DNA of 36,739 bases from Bryobacter sp. (GTDB taxonomy: Bacteria; Acidobacteriota; Terriglobia; Bryobacterales; Bryobacteraceae), in assembly GCA_022843605.1 (NCBI GenBank), contig JALHNI010000061.1, positions 1-36,739 of the forward strand, in the 5' to 3' direction. The notes under the pieces were generated by a model that ran no database searches, was not told the origin of the DNA, and saw nothing but the letters and a program-made list of their open reading frames with translations. A program made the position numbers and the translations under genes. The stretch's first letter is position 1. The number at the start of each line of letters is the position of its first letter. Positions 16,283 to 24,974 of the stretch are shown here, piece by piece.

Positions 16283-19062
16283 CGCCGGAAAGCTGGAAGA
16301 AGGTAGGGGAGTTGTTTCACGCGGCTCTCGAGGTGCCGGCCAGTGAACGGCGCCAGTGGGTGGAAGCGGCTTGCGAGGGCGATCCCCGGCTGTTGGCGGA
16401 AGTGCTCTCGCTGTTGGGCAGTGATGCCGCGGCTGGGGAGGGGTTTATCGCCAAGCGACTGGAACCGGTGGTGGCTTCGCTGCTCCGCTCCAGGGCGGAG
16501 CCCACCCGGCCCGAGCGCGCGGGGCCGTACCTGCTGGTGCGCGAACTCGGCCGCGGCGGGATGGGGACGGTTTACCTCGGCGAGCGCGACGACGATGAGT
16601 ATCAGACTCAAGTGGCGGTGAAGCTGGTTCGCCGGGGAATGGACACCGAGGTGATCCTGAACCGTTTCTACCGCGAACGCCAGACGTTGGCCCGGCTGCA
16701 GCATCCAAACATCGCGCGCCTGCTGGACGGCGGCACCACGACCGAGGGCGATCCGTACATTGTGATGGAGTACGTTGAGGGGGAGAAGATCACCAGCTTC
16801 TGCGACCAACGCGGCTTGAATACAAGCCAGCGGCTCGCATTGTTTCTGGACGTCTGCAAGGCCGTCGACTACGCGCACCGGCAGTTCGTGGTGCATCGCG
16901 ACATCAAGCCGGGCAACATTCTGGTGGACCAGGCCGGGCAGGTGAAGCTGCTCGATTTCGGCATTTGCAAACTGCTGCAGACGCCGTCGCTGGCCGGGGA
17001 AGAGACGGTCGATGCCGGCCTGCTGGTTCTGACGCCCGACTACGCAAGCCCCGAACAGATCCGCGGCGATGCGATCACGGTGACTTCGGACGTCTATTCC
17101 CTGGCCGCGGTGCTCTACGAACTGCTTACCGGAGTGAAGCCGCACAAGATTGAAGAGTACACGCTGCGCGGCATGGAGCGGGCCATTTGCGAGACGGAGA
17201 TTCCGGTGCCCAGCGTGGCTTGCGAGAGCCGTAGTGCGGCTCGGGCGCTGGAAGGGGACCTCGACAACATTTTGTTGCGGGCGCTGAGCAAGGACGCGCG
17301 GCGGCGGTACGAATCGGTGGATCACTTCGCGGAGGACATCCGGCGGCATCTCGCGCACCTGCCAGTGAAGGCCCGGCCTGATAGCGTCACTTACCGTTTG
17401 GGGAAGTTTGTGCGCCGGCGGCAAGGACTGGTGGCTGCCGCGGCGGCGGTCCTGCTAACGCTGTCTGCCGGAGTGGTGGTGTCGTTCCGTTCTGCGCGAC
17501 AGGCCAACGAGAACTTACGGCTGGTCCGGCAGCTTTCGAATACCTTCGTCTTCGACGTCTACGACGCCGTGCGGGATCTTCCTGGTTCCACGCGAGCCCG
17601 TCAGTTGATCGTCAACACCGGATTGCAGTATCTCGAAAGTTTATCGCGCAACGTCAAAGGCGATGCCGATTTCGGGCACGAGCTGGCAACAGCCTACCAG
17701 CGGGCCGGCGACGTGCAGGGCGATGTGATGGGGGCCAACCTGGGGAACACCAAGGAGGCCTTGGGTAGCTACCACAAGGCGCTCGCGCTGCTGGATGACG
17801 CGCTGAGAAGCGACCCAAACCATCGCAACGCGCAGCGGAAGCAGATCACGCTTCACCGGCGAATCGGCAACATTCACGCGTACGCCCAGGATGCGCCGCA
17901 GGCCTTGGCAAGTTTTGGGCAGGCGGAGAAGGTGGCGGAGGCGCTGTTGGCGCGTGCGCCGGAGGACATGGGCGTGGCTCTGCAACTGGCGGAGGTGCAG
18001 ATTGCGCTGGCCAATACGCTGCGCCGCGGCGCCGAATGGACCAAGGCGCGCGACGGCTATGTACGGGCTCTGGCTTTGCTGGAGCAAGTGGAGAAGGCGG
18101 ATCCGAATGATCGTGAAACGCAGAGCCAGTTAGCGGTAGCCGCTTCCGGCGCCGGGCTGTGCGATGTACGGTTGGGCCGGTTGCGGGAGGCGCTTGACGC
18201 TTACCGGCGGGCGGCCGTCCGGCGCGAGAAGCTGATCCAACTCGATCCCTCAAACGTCACGTTGCAGCGCGACATGATGTTTCTGCATTCGCATGTAGGT
18301 GACGTCCTGGGTAATCCTAATCTTCCGAATCTCGGCGATCCCAAGGGAGCGGCGGAGGCCTACGGCCGCATGATGGAGGTGGCTCGCAGGATCCACGAAG
18401 CCGACCCCGCTGACCAGCGAGCGCGCAGCGACTATGCCATTGCCACTTCTCGCGTCGCGGCGCTGGCCCAGGAGGCTCCGGTCCGGATCCGGTTGCTGAA
18501 CCAAGCGGTGCAAACTCTGCGGGAAGTGGTGCAACAAAATCCCGCGAACCGGTCCGATCAAGCGGAACTGGCCTTTATTTGCCTTTTTCTGGGGGACGCC
18601 CATCAGCAGGCTTCGGACTCGCGAAACGCGCTGCTCGCGTATCGCGACGGCTTGAAGCTGGCGGAAGGTCTGCTGCCGAACGGCCCGGCGACGGTGACTG
18701 CCGCCACGGTGATGCTGTACCGGAAGATCGGTGAGTTGGTGGCCGGCCAGGGGCAGCGCGAGGCGGGACTGGCACTGGCGCGGCAGGCGCTACAGTTGTC
18801 GGATCCGGAGGGTCCGGTGGTCAAGGGCAGGACGGCGGACTCCAAGAGGTTTCTGGCCGCGCGGGGCTCCGCGGCCGCTGGGCAGATTTACGCGGTGATC
18901 GCGAAGTCGGCGTCATCGCGGCCCGCCGATCGGCCTGAAGCCCGCCGTTGGCTGGAGACAGCGCTGGAGCAGTACCGCGCACTCGAAAGCCATCGGTCGT
19001 TCTCCAGTATTTACCGCGACGAGATGCAGGCGGTTCAACAAGCGCTGGAGCAGTTACGATGA
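16279..19062 (+). CDS. Transmembrane Ser/Thr protein kinase with TPR-rich C-terminus
   Basis: A 927-residue Hanks-type kinase. The catalytic domain shows the glycine loop GRGGMG (91-96), lysine 115 in VAVKLV, catalytic loop HRDIKPGN (206-213) and DFG (226-228), all intact. A hydrophobic span at about 383-404 separates it from a long region of TPR-like helical repeats (for example YHKALALLDDALRSDPNHR, AYRRAAVRREKLIQLDPSN). The kinase probably faces the cytoplasm and the TPR part the periplasm, binding a partner or signal. The N-terminal 80 residues (WKKVGELFHAALEVP...) match the short helical prelude common to Acidobacteria kinases paired with ECF sigma factors. Start and stop codons overlap the neighbours on both sides (ATGA each), so it forms a strict operon with sigma factor and globin. 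Confidence 0.95.
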   Translation: MTPESWKKVGELFHAALEVPASERRQWVEAACEGDPRLLAEVLSLLGSDAAAGEGFIAKRLEPVVASLLRSRAEPTRPERAGPYLLVRELGRGGMGTVYLGERDDDEYQTQVAVKLVRRGMDTEVILNRFYRERQTLARLQHPNIARLLDGGTTTEGDPYIVMEYVEGEKITSFCDQRGLNTSQRLALFLDVCKAVDYAHRQFVVHRDIKPGNILVDQAGQVKLLDFGICKLLQTPSLAGEETVDAGLLVLTPDYASPEQIRGDAITVTSDVYSLAAVLYELLTGVKPHKIEEYTLRGMERAICETEIPVPSVACESRSAARALEGDLDNILLRALSKDARRRYESVDHFAEDIRRHLAHLPVKARPDSVTYRLGKFVRRRQGLVAAAAAVLLTLSAGVVVSFRSARQANENLRLVRQLSNTFVFDVYDAVRDLPGSTRARQLIVNTGLQYLESLSRNVKGDADFGHELATAYQRAGDVQGDVMGANLGNTKEALGSYHKALALLDDALRSDPNHRNAQRKQITLHRRIGNIHAYAQDAPQALASFGQAEKVAEALLARAPEDMGVALQLAEVQIALANTLRRGAEWTKARDGYVRALALLEQVEKADPNDRETQSQLAVAASGAGLCDVRLGRLREALDAYRRAAVRREKLIQLDPSNVTLQRDMMFLHSHVGDVLGNPNLPNLGDPKGAAEAYGRMMEVARRIHEADPADQRARSDYAIATSRVAALAQEAPVRIRLLNQAVQTLREVVQQNPANRSDQAELAFICLFLGDAHQQASDSRNALLAYRDGLKLAEGLLPNGPATVTAATVMLYRKIGELVAGQGQREAGLALARQALQLSDPEGPVVKGRTADSKRFLAARGSAAAGQIYAVIAKSASSRPADRPEARRWLETALEQYRALESHRSFSSIYRDEMQAVQQALEQLR

Positions 19063-19493
19063 CCCCGAGAGAGAGACGTTTGGTTCGGGATAGCTTCCCC
19101 ATCATTCGCGAAGAGGCGGGGCCGCTGTCCCTGTTGTTCTATGGCCGGCTTTTCGAAATAGACCCGGCGTTGCGTCCGATGTTCCATGGTGACATTGCCC
19201 GCCAGGGCATCAAGCTGATGGAGATGCTGGCCGCGGTGGTGAACAGCCTGGACCAGTTGGAGACTTTGACGCCGGTGCTGCACGCCATGGGACAGCGCCA
19301 CGTGGCTTACGGCGTGGTACCCGCCCACTACGCGATGGTGGAGAAGGCGCTGACGTGGGCGATCGGTCAGGCCCTGGACCTGGATTCAAACGCCGAAGAG
19401 CTGTCCGCCTGGCGTAAGGTGATCAACGAGATTGGCACGGTGATGAAGGACGGAGCGGCTTTGGTGGAGCCCTTATCGCAAGGCGACCAATAA
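19059..19493 (+). CDS. Single-domain globin (Vitreoscilla/flavohaemoglobin type)
   Basis: A 144-residue haem protein of the bacterial haemoglobin family. Visible positions are Phe42 (CD1), Gln49 as likely distal residue, and proximal His81 in GQRHVAYGV, followed by a conserved His90-Tyr91. The opening RLVRDSFPIIREEAGPLSLLFYGRLFEIDP is typical. There is no reductase domain. Such globins bind O2, NO or CO and act in respiration, NO detoxification or sensing. Its ATG overlaps the stop of the Ser/Thr kinase (ATGA), an unusual setting for a globin and suggestive of a gas-sensing or protective role tied to the kinase pathway (inference). The 3' end overlaps the convergent TolC gene by 21 nt. Confidence 0.91.
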   Translation: MTPRERRLVRDSFPIIREEAGPLSLLFYGRLFEIDPALRPMFHGDIARQGIKLMEMLAAVVNSLDQLETLTPVLHAMGQRHVAYGVVPAHYAMVEKALTWAIGQALDLDSNAEELSAWRKVINEIGTVMKDGAALVEPLSQGDQ

Positions 19494-20759
19494 GCCGCCG
19501 GACCATCGCAGCAAAGCCACCTTCGCCCGTTCCAGCTGATGTTGTGCGTCATAGTAACTGATCCAGCGTTCGCTCTCCGTGAAGCGTGCCTGCTCCACCT
19601 CGGCCAGGGTGGCGCGTCCGTTCTCCTGCCGCGCCAGGGTCACCACCACCTGCTCGCGTTGCAGTTCGAGTTCCATGCGCGCCAGTTCGCGGGCTCGTTC
19701 CGCATTGGTGACGGCCTGGTAGGCGCGCTGGGTTTCGTAACTCGTCTGATTGCGGACGCGGCCCAGTTCGGTCCGAATGCGGCTGCTTTCGGCTTGCGCC
19801 GTCGCCGCGGCCGCCGAGGGTGCGGTCCCTGCGAGGACGGGCAGTTGGAACGAGAGGCCGAGCTGCGCGTTGTTGCGTTGGAAGCGGTTGAAGTACTGGT
19901 CGAAGTTATTGAACTTGGCGAACAGCCCATACTGCGCGACTAACTCGATTCTCGGGAGGCGGGCGGCGCGTTCGCTCTGCAGGCTGAAGCCTTGCGCGAG
20001 CAAGCTGGATTGCAGCCGTTTGAGTTCGCTGGAGCTTTCGAGGGCCTGGGTGACGGCGGCGGCCTCGGACTCCGGCAAACCGGTGAGAGGCGCCACTTCG
20101 ACGGTGGTCTCCACACGGTCCTCGGCGCTGCCGCCGATCAGCAAGGAGAGCTGCGTTTGAGCAAAGCGGGCATCGCTTTCGAGCAGCCGGGCGCGTTCGC
20201 GGGCCCGTTCGCGATCCAGTTCGGCGCGCATTTCGTCGAGCTTGATCGCCCGGCCTTCCACGACGCGCACCTTGATGGACTGCAGTACCTGGGTGAGGGC
20301 GTCGACTTGCTTGGAGGCGACGCGGGCAAGACGCGCAGCCCGGTCAGAATCCAGGTACGCGATCGCCACACGTTCTGCGACTTCTTCACGTTTGCCTTCG
20401 GCGCCAAGCTTGGCGGTGCGGGCGTTCTCGCGCTCCTCGGCCAGTTTCAGGCTCTTGGTTTTGTCGTAGATCGAGGCCACGGCACGGGCCTGCACGATGG
20501 AAGGGGCGGAGCCATCGATGCTCATCGGGAAGCCGTAGGTGTAGGCCATGCCGCTGCCTACGTAGACCTTGGGCACGAAGGGATCGCGCGCGGCACGGAC
20601 CGCCTGGTTGGCCTTCACCTCTTCGAGGCGGGCCAGAACGATGTCGGGGTTCTGCTCCAGGGCCAGGTCGACCGCCTGTTTCAAGGTGAGCGTCCGGGTT
20701 TCCGCGTACAGGGCTCCACAAGCCCCCAGTGACAAGGCCGAAAGCAGCAAGAGTCGCAT
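19473..20759 (-). CDS. TolC-family outer membrane efflux protein
   Basis: A 428-residue outer membrane factor with a signal peptide (MRLLLLSALSLGACGALYA) and two repeats of the OEP domain rich in coiled-coil heptads: LTLKQAVDLALEQNPDIVLARLEEV at the start and LQREQVVVTLARQENGRATLAEVEQAR at the end. Such trimers form the channel for RND, ABC or MFS efflux and type I secretion. No inner membrane pump or adaptor gene is adjacent; the nearest transporter (ABC/MFS genes from 21.5 kb) is on the same strand but separated by the rightward holin and JAMM genes. It probably teams with a pump encoded elsewhere. Confidence 0.9.
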   Translation of the reverse strand: MRLLLLSALSLGACGALYAETRTLTLKQAVDLALEQNPDIVLARLEEVKANQAVRAARDPFVPKVYVGSGMAYTYGFPMSIDGSAPSIVQARAVASIYDKTKSLKLAEERENARTAKLGAEGKREEVAERVAIAYLDSDRAARLARVASKQVDALTQVLQSIKVRVVEGRAIKLDEMRAELDRERARERARLLESDARFAQTQLSLLIGGSAEDRVETTVEVAPLTGLPESEAAAVTQALESSSELKRLQSSLLAQGFSLQSERAARLPRIELVAQYGLFAKFNNFDQYFNRFQRNNAQLGLSFQLPVLAGTAPSAAAATAQAESSRIRTELGRVRNQTSYETQRAYQAVTNAERARELARMELELQREQVVVTLARQENGRATLAEVEQARFTESERWISYYDAQHQLERAKVALLRWSGGLLVALR

Positions 20760-20778
20760 TAATTCGAGCGTACCGCGC

Positions 20779-20784
20779 TATGAT
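20779..20784 (+). promoter_or_regulatory. -10-like TATGAT upstream of small membrane protein
   Basis: CGCTATGAT stands with its hexamer ending seven bases before ATG 20792. GGAG at 20784-20787 overlaps it and could serve as ribosome site if transcription starts further upstream, so the call is ambiguous. Confidence 0.4.
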
Positions 20785-20791
20785 GGAGCGC

Positions 20792-21142
20792 ATGTTGAAT
20801 CTATTGCTGGGCTGGCTCGCCAGTGCCCTCAGCCTGCTGGTGGTGACGTACTTCGTACCCGGCTTTTACGTCAGTTCTTTCGTCACGGCGCTGATTGCAG
20901 CAGTGGTGATCGGCCTGATCAATGGCACGCTCGGCTTCGTCGTGAAGCTGCTGACCTTCCCGCTGCGCCTGCTGACCCTGGGCTTACTGTCGCTAGTGAT
21001 CAACGCGATGCTGCTGTGGTTTGCCACATACTTTGTGGACGGCTTCCGCATCGATACGTTCACCACGGCGCTGATCGGTTCGTTGCTGCTGAGCCTGGTG
21101 AACTGGGCGTTGCGCCTGGTGCTGAAGAGCGACAAAGACTAG
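20792..21142 (+). CDS. Small membrane protein, phage holin family 4 superfamily (PF04020-like)
   Basis: A 116-residue protein with about four hydrophobic segments: LLLGWLASALSLLVVTYFV, then FVTALIAAVVIGLINGTLGF, LTLGLLSLVINAMLLWFAT and FTTALIGSLLLSLVNWALRLVL. The pattern LINGTLGFVVKLLTFPLRLLTLGL is characteristic of PF04020, which is widespread in bacterial chromosomes and is not necessarily phage-derived despite its name. Its function is unknown. Two further in-frame ATG codons lie at 20780 and 20783; 20792 is preferred because of the GGAG spacing. The JAMM peptidase gene follows after two bases, so they are co-transcribed. Confidence 0.85.
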   Translation: MLNLLLGWLASALSLLVVTYFVPGFYVSSFVTALIAAVVIGLINGTLGFVVKLLTFPLRLLTLGLLSLVINAMLLWFATYFVDGFRIDTFTTALIGSLLLSLVNWALRLVLKSDKD

Positions 21143-21144
21143 GA

Positions 21145-21561
21145 ATGTTGACCATCGAGCCTTCCGCCTGGGAAGTGATGGTGCGTCATGCCGAGGCGAC
21201 CTATCCGCGCGAGTGCTGCGGCGTGATGCTGGGTACGGCTTCGGGCGAACAGAAGCGGGTGACGATCGCCCACGCTCTCGAGAATGCGTACGAAGGCGGC
21301 CAGGAGGATCGTTACGAGATCCGGCCGGTGGACTTACTCCGGGTGGAGCGGGAAGCCCGCGAACAGAAGCTCTCGGTGATCGGCATCTTCCATTCGCATC
21401 CCGATTGCGACGCTTACTTCTCAAAGACTGACCTGGAAAATAGCTGTCCCTGGTATAGCTTCGTGGTGCTGTGCGTGCGACAGGGTAAGTTCGATCACGC
21501 GAACAGCTTTCTGCCCGATGCCGACCAAACCGTTGCGGTGCCAGAGCCGTTGACTTACTAA
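21145..21561 (+). CDS. M67 (JAMM/MPN) metallopeptidase
   Basis: A 138-residue zinc peptidase of the JAB1/MPN/Mov34 family. All catalytic residues are present: Glu23 in PRECCG, His83 and His85 in FHSHPD, Ser93 and Asp96 in YFSKTD. Bacterial members remove ubiquitin-like sulfur carriers (ThiS, MoaD, CysO) from cysteine or from fusion chains. Usually such a partner or a ThiF/MoeB E1-like gene is next door; none is present here. The gene is two bases downstream of the holin-like membrane gene. The final codons overlap by 4 nt the convergent ABC permease gene. Confidence 0.9.
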   Translation: MLTIEPSAWEVMVRHAEATYPRECCGVMLGTASGEQKRVTIAHALENAYEGGQEDRYEIRPVDLLRVEREAREQKLSVIGIFHSHPDCDAYFSKTDLENSCPWYSFVVLCVRQGKFDHANSFLPDADQTVAVPEPLTY

Positions 21562-22598
21562 GTGCGATCGCGCTCCAGCACGTAGCCGTAGAAGACGAGC
21601 GAGGCGGCCCAGACGATGATGGCGGCCAGCAAAAGTCGGACGTCTACACGGTGCACCACGGTGCCCGCACCAAACATGAGGACGATCTGCAGAATGCTTG
21701 TCTCGAGCGAAGCCCCCGCGGCGAAGCGCCAGCGCTTCTGCTGGCGCGGCTTTACCACTGAGGGATGATGCCCCACGGCCAAGGCGCCCAGCATCGCGGC
21801 CAGCGCCGGCAGCGGGGCGAGGGGGAGCGTGAGCAGCAAGGCGACGCCCAGCAGCGGCAGGCCTTTGGCAAGCAGGATCTGCCAGCCGCGCAGAGGCATC
21901 AACTGATAGCGCGTAAAGCCGGAAGGTCCGTCGAGCGCCAGGAGGGATTGGGCGATGGTGCTGAGGGAGAGGATCACCAACAGGCTCACGCCGAAGAAGG
22001 CTTCCGGCTCCACCTTGGCGGCGAGGAACCGGTAGGCCGTCGCGGCGATGGCGAGAATGAGGGCCAGGTAAGTATCGAGTGCACTGAAGAGCTCGCGTAC
22101 ATTCTTGGCCATTAAGGCGCCGAGCGGGTGGTGCGGCACACGCACCAGGCGCATGAGGTTGAGCTGCGGCAGGCGAGCGGGCACGGTGGTGAAGACGTAG
22201 GTGAGAAAGGCGATGGCACAACCCAGGGCCAGAAAGCGCCAGCCGAGTTCGAGGGAGGCCATCTGGCCCCGGATACTCCAAACCATGACGCCGAGGGTGA
22301 TCCAGGCGATGGGGCTCATCAGCAGGCTGGCGCCGCGAAGAAAGATCCGTTCGCCGCGGCCGAGGGGCCAGTGGCCCAGACGGTCAACCGGGATGCGGTT
22401 GAGCGGGTCAGCACTTAAGGGGAACAACAGAATGAGGCCGACCACCAGGGGGAGAAAGGCGTTGGCCGGCTGCATCCCGAAGGTGAGCATGGCGAAGAGG
22501 AAGAAGTTGTTGGTGCCGAGCGAATTGAAGCGGCGGAGATCGCGCCAGCTCAGCTTCGCTAAAGCGGCTAGGATTGACGCGAGCCGAGCCATGACCAA
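21558..22598 (-). CDS. ABC transporter permease-like integral membrane protein
   Basis: A 346-residue hydrophobic protein with about eight predicted membrane segments (such as FLPLVVGLILLFPLSADPL, AWITLGVMVWSIR, YLALILAIAATAYRFLAA and GVALLLTLPLAPLPALAAMLG). No signature motif of a classical permease is recognisable, but it follows and overlaps the ATPase gene, so an ABC-2 type export permease is the natural reading. The 5' end overlaps the ATPase stop by 31 nt; a second start (MARLASIL) six bases further in is equally possible. A substrate cannot be inferred. Confidence 0.75.
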   Translation of the reverse strand: MVMARLASILAALAKLSWRDLRRFNSLGTNNFFLFAMLTFGMQPANAFLPLVVGLILLFPLSADPLNRIPVDRLGHWPLGRGERIFLRGASLLMSPIAWITLGVMVWSIRGQMASLELGWRFLALGCAIAFLTYVFTTVPARLPQLNLMRLVRVPHHPLGALMAKNVRELFSALDTYLALILAIAATAYRFLAAKVEPEAFFGVSLLVILSLSTIAQSLLALDGPSGFTRYQLMPLRGWQILLAKGLPLLGVALLLTLPLAPLPALAAMLGALAVGHHPSVVKPRQQKRWRFAAGASLETSILQIVLMFGAGTVVHRVDVRLLLAAIIVWAASLVFYGYVLERDRT

Positions 22599-23311
22599 TC
22601 CCCGGCGCGTGGCGCCTCCACTAACTCAAAGTAGATCGACTCGAGCGGCCGGGTGAGTCCGTCGCGCTTCGAATCGAAGACCAGCTTGCCGCCGCGGATC
22701 ATCATGACGTGGGTGGCGATCTCCTCGACAATCGAGAGAATGTGCGAGGTCAAGAAGACGGTGACGCCGCGTGGGGCGATGGCCACGAGTAAGTCGCGTA
22801 TGGTGCGGGAGACCACGGGATCGAGCCCCTCGAACGGCTCGTCGAGAAAGAGTACCCGCGGGTTCGGCAGCAGGGCCATGGCGAGCGCTGTTTTCTTACG
22901 CATTCCGTAGGAGCATTCGTCGAGAAAGGTCTTGCGGCCATGTTCCAGAGCGAGCGAACTGAGTAACTCGGCGGTGCGCCGTTCGGTTTCACTTTTGCTG
23001 ACGCCATAGACGGCGCCGGTGAGGGTCAAATGCTCTTCCACGGTGAGGGAATCGAAGAGGCCCAAGCTCTCCGGCAGGACGCCTACCGCGCGCGCGAGGG
23101 CGGGGCTTGCCGGAGAGCAGGGAATGCCGGCGACCGTCGCGGAGCCGGAGGTGGGGGCGAGCAAGCCGGTGAGCATTTTCACTGCCGTGGACTTACCCGC
23201 GCCGTTCGGCCCGAGGAAGGCACAGATGGTCCCCGGGGCGATGGTGAGGTCGAGTTCATGGACGGCGGTATGGTCGCCGTAGATCTTCGTGAGTTTTCGG
23301 GCTTCGATCAT
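22568..23311 (-). CDS. ABC transporter ATP-binding protein
   Basis: A 247-residue ATPase subunit with Walker A LGPNGAGKST (33-42), Q-loop region near 85, a divergent signature YGMRKKTALAMALL in place of LSGGQ, Walker B VLFLDEPFEGLDP and the H-loop histidine in FLTSHIL. The C-terminal tail is short. Divergent signatures of this form are common in export-type ABC-2 systems. It is translationally linked: its start overlaps the MFS gene stop (ATGA), and the permease gene overlaps its end. It follows riboflavin and NusB genes, with no obvious functional link. Confidence 0.93.
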   Translation of the reverse strand: MIEARKLTKIYGDHTAVHELDLTIAPGTICAFLGPNGAGKSTAVKMLTGLLAPTSGSATVAGIPCSPASPALARAVGVLPESLGLFDSLTVEEHLTLTGAVYGVSKSETERRTAELLSSLALEHGRKTFLDECSYGMRKKTALAMALLPNPRVLFLDEPFEGLDPVVSRTIRDLLVAIAPRGVTVFLTSHILSIVEEIATHVMMIRGGKLVFDSKRDGLTRPLESIYFELVEAPRAGDWSWLGSRQS

Positions 23312-24516
23312 TCACTCTGTTGAGCAGCCATCTGCTCGATCTCCTCTTCTTCGGTGGGCGTGTGCCGGTAAGCGGCATCGGGCAGGGTGAGCGCCATCAC
23401 CAACCCTAGGATGGGCACGGCGGCGACGACCAGAAACATGCGTTCCACCGAGGAGTGATCAGCGAGCCAGCCGAGCAAAGGTGAAGCGACACCGCCCACG
23501 GTGGTGGCCAGACCGATGGTGATTCCCGATGCCGTACCGATACGATTTGGCAGATACTCCTGCCCCAGCACCACCATGACGCTGAAATGAATAAACAGGG
23601 CAATGCCCAGGGGAATGAGTAAGAGCGTGGCCCAGGTGACGTCGCGGGCCTGCTGGAGTAACCAGATGGTTGGACTGAGTAAGGCAAAGGCGATGATGAT
23701 GACACGCTTGCGGCTCCAGCGGTCCGCCATTTGGCCACCCAGTAAGGTGCCGAATGCACCGGCGCCCAACATGATGGAGAGCGCGGTGCCGCCAGCGGAC
23801 TTACTCTGGTGCAACACTTCGATCCAGAAGATGGGCAGGAAGGTGTAAATGCCGAAGGAGACCATGGACCGGGCGGCGACGCAGCCGCTCAGACGCCAGA
23901 AGGCGCTCCAGCGATCCACGCCGCCACCGCCGGCTTTCCTTTTCCGGGCGGCTTGCCGCTCCTGGGCGACTCGTTCGAGATAGCCCAATTGGGAGTACAG
24001 CAACAGGGCCATCAGGATGGCCGGGGCCAGCAGCCAGGCGACACCGCCGAGGCCAAAGGCGACCATCGCCTGCGTGGCCAGGAAGGGACCCAGGGCAAAG
24101 CCCGCATTGCCGCCGACGGCAAAGAGGCTCATGCCGGTGGCATGCCGATCTCCTGAGGAGAGCATCACCAGCCGCGCGGCTTCCGGATGGAATGCGGCGA
24201 TGCCGGTACCGGCAATCACCATGGAGGCGAGGGCCAGCGGATACGTGGTGGACCAGCCGGCCAAAGCCAAGCCGAAGGCGCCGATCAGCAAGCCCAAGGG
24301 CAACAGCCAGGGCGAATTCCGGCGGTCGGCAATGTGGCCGAACCACGGCTGGATGACTGAGGAAACAACGTTGGCGGCAAAGACGAGGCTGGCGGCCGCG
24401 GCGTAAGTGTAATGACGTTCGGAGACGAAGAAGGGAACCAGGGCCGGAACCGCGCCCTGGCTAATGTCAATGAACAGATGGCTCACGGTCACGGTAGAGA
24501 CCGCGCGTTTGTTCAT
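23308..24516 (-). CDS. MFS transporter, fosmidomycin-resistance (Fsr) type
   Basis: A 402-residue 12-helix transporter. The opening SVTVSHLFIDISQGAVPALVP is the Fsr-type signature, with the motif GHIADRRNSPW between helices 2 and 3 and IAAFHPEAARL in helix 4, which also fits this subfamily. Fsr exports drugs or small anionic metabolites; the natural substrate is unknown. The start overlaps nusB (ATGA), and the stop overlaps the ABC ATPase start by 4 nt, so it sits in one operon with ribH-nusB and the ABC pair. A basic loop QERQAARKRKAGGGG separates the two halves. Confidence 0.9.
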   Translation of the reverse strand: MNKRAVSTVTVSHLFIDISQGAVPALVPFFVSERHYTYAAAASLVFAANVVSSVIQPWFGHIADRRNSPWLLPLGLLIGAFGLALAGWSTTYPLALASMVIAGTGIAAFHPEAARLVMLSSGDRHATGMSLFAVGGNAGFALGPFLATQAMVAFGLGGVAWLLAPAILMALLLYSQLGYLERVAQERQAARKRKAGGGGVDRWSAFWRLSGCVAARSMVSFGIYTFLPIFWIEVLHQSKSAGGTALSIMLGAGAFGTLLGGQMADRWSRKRVIIIAFALLSPTIWLLQQARDVTWATLLLIPLGIALFIHFSVMVVLGQEYLPNRIGTASGITIGLATTVGGVASPLLGWLADHSSVERMFLVVAAVPILGLVMALTLPDAAYRHTPTEEEEIEQMAAQQSE

Positions 24517-24974
24517 TTTGCCTTTCCTGGCGCACGAGGAGCGGGCTGATCGGCCTCAATGCTCTTGGCTACCGCGTCGAGCACGCCGTTGATGAAGGCG
24601 ATGCTCTCGTCGCCGGAGAAGCGGCGGGCGAGTTCGATGGCTTCGTCGATGACAATGGCGGTGGCGCTTTCACCGCGCATGAGTTCGTAGGTGGCGACGC
24701 GGAGAATGTTGCGGTCCACGGAGGGCATGCGCTCAAGCCGCCAGTTCTGCGAGTATTTGGTGAGCGTTTCGTCGATGGCGGCCTGACGGTCCAGGGTGCC
24801 GTAGACGAGGGCTTCCATGAAGCGATCGCGTTCCAGGCGGGTGTCGGGCAGATCGTCCGAAGAGTGCAGCGTTTCGTAAAAGGCATCGAGCGCTTCATGC
24901 ACGTCGAGTTTGCGCATGTCGCAGGAGAAGAGGACTTGCAGGGCTCGTTCGCGGGATTTACTGCGTCCCGGCAT
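24513..24974 (-). CDS. nusB: Transcription antitermination factor NusB
   Basis: A 153-residue all-helical RNA-binding protein. NusB with NusE binds boxA in ribosomal RNA leaders and promotes antitermination and rRNA maturation. The family features are clear: RERALQVLFSCD near the start, then RMPSVDRNILRVATYELM, AIVIDEAIELARRFSGDES and FINGVLDAVA near the end. Length is typical. It is placed directly after ribH, a conserved arrangement in many bacteria, with stop and start overlapping as TAATG. The C-terminal extension AKSIEADQPAPRAPGKAK is not conserved in the family. Confidence 0.96.
   Translation of the reverse strand: MPGRSKSRERALQVLFSCDMRKLDVHEALDAFYETLHSSDDLPDTRLERDRFMEALVYGTLDRQAAIDETLTKYSQNWRLERMPSVDRNILRVATYELMRGESATAIVIDEAIELARRFSGDESIAFINGVLDAVAKSIEADQPAPRAPGKAK

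Noticed and set aside
20792..21142. Prophage, from the holin-family name
   Set aside because: No other phage gene is nearby and PF04020 proteins are common chromosomal membrane proteins.
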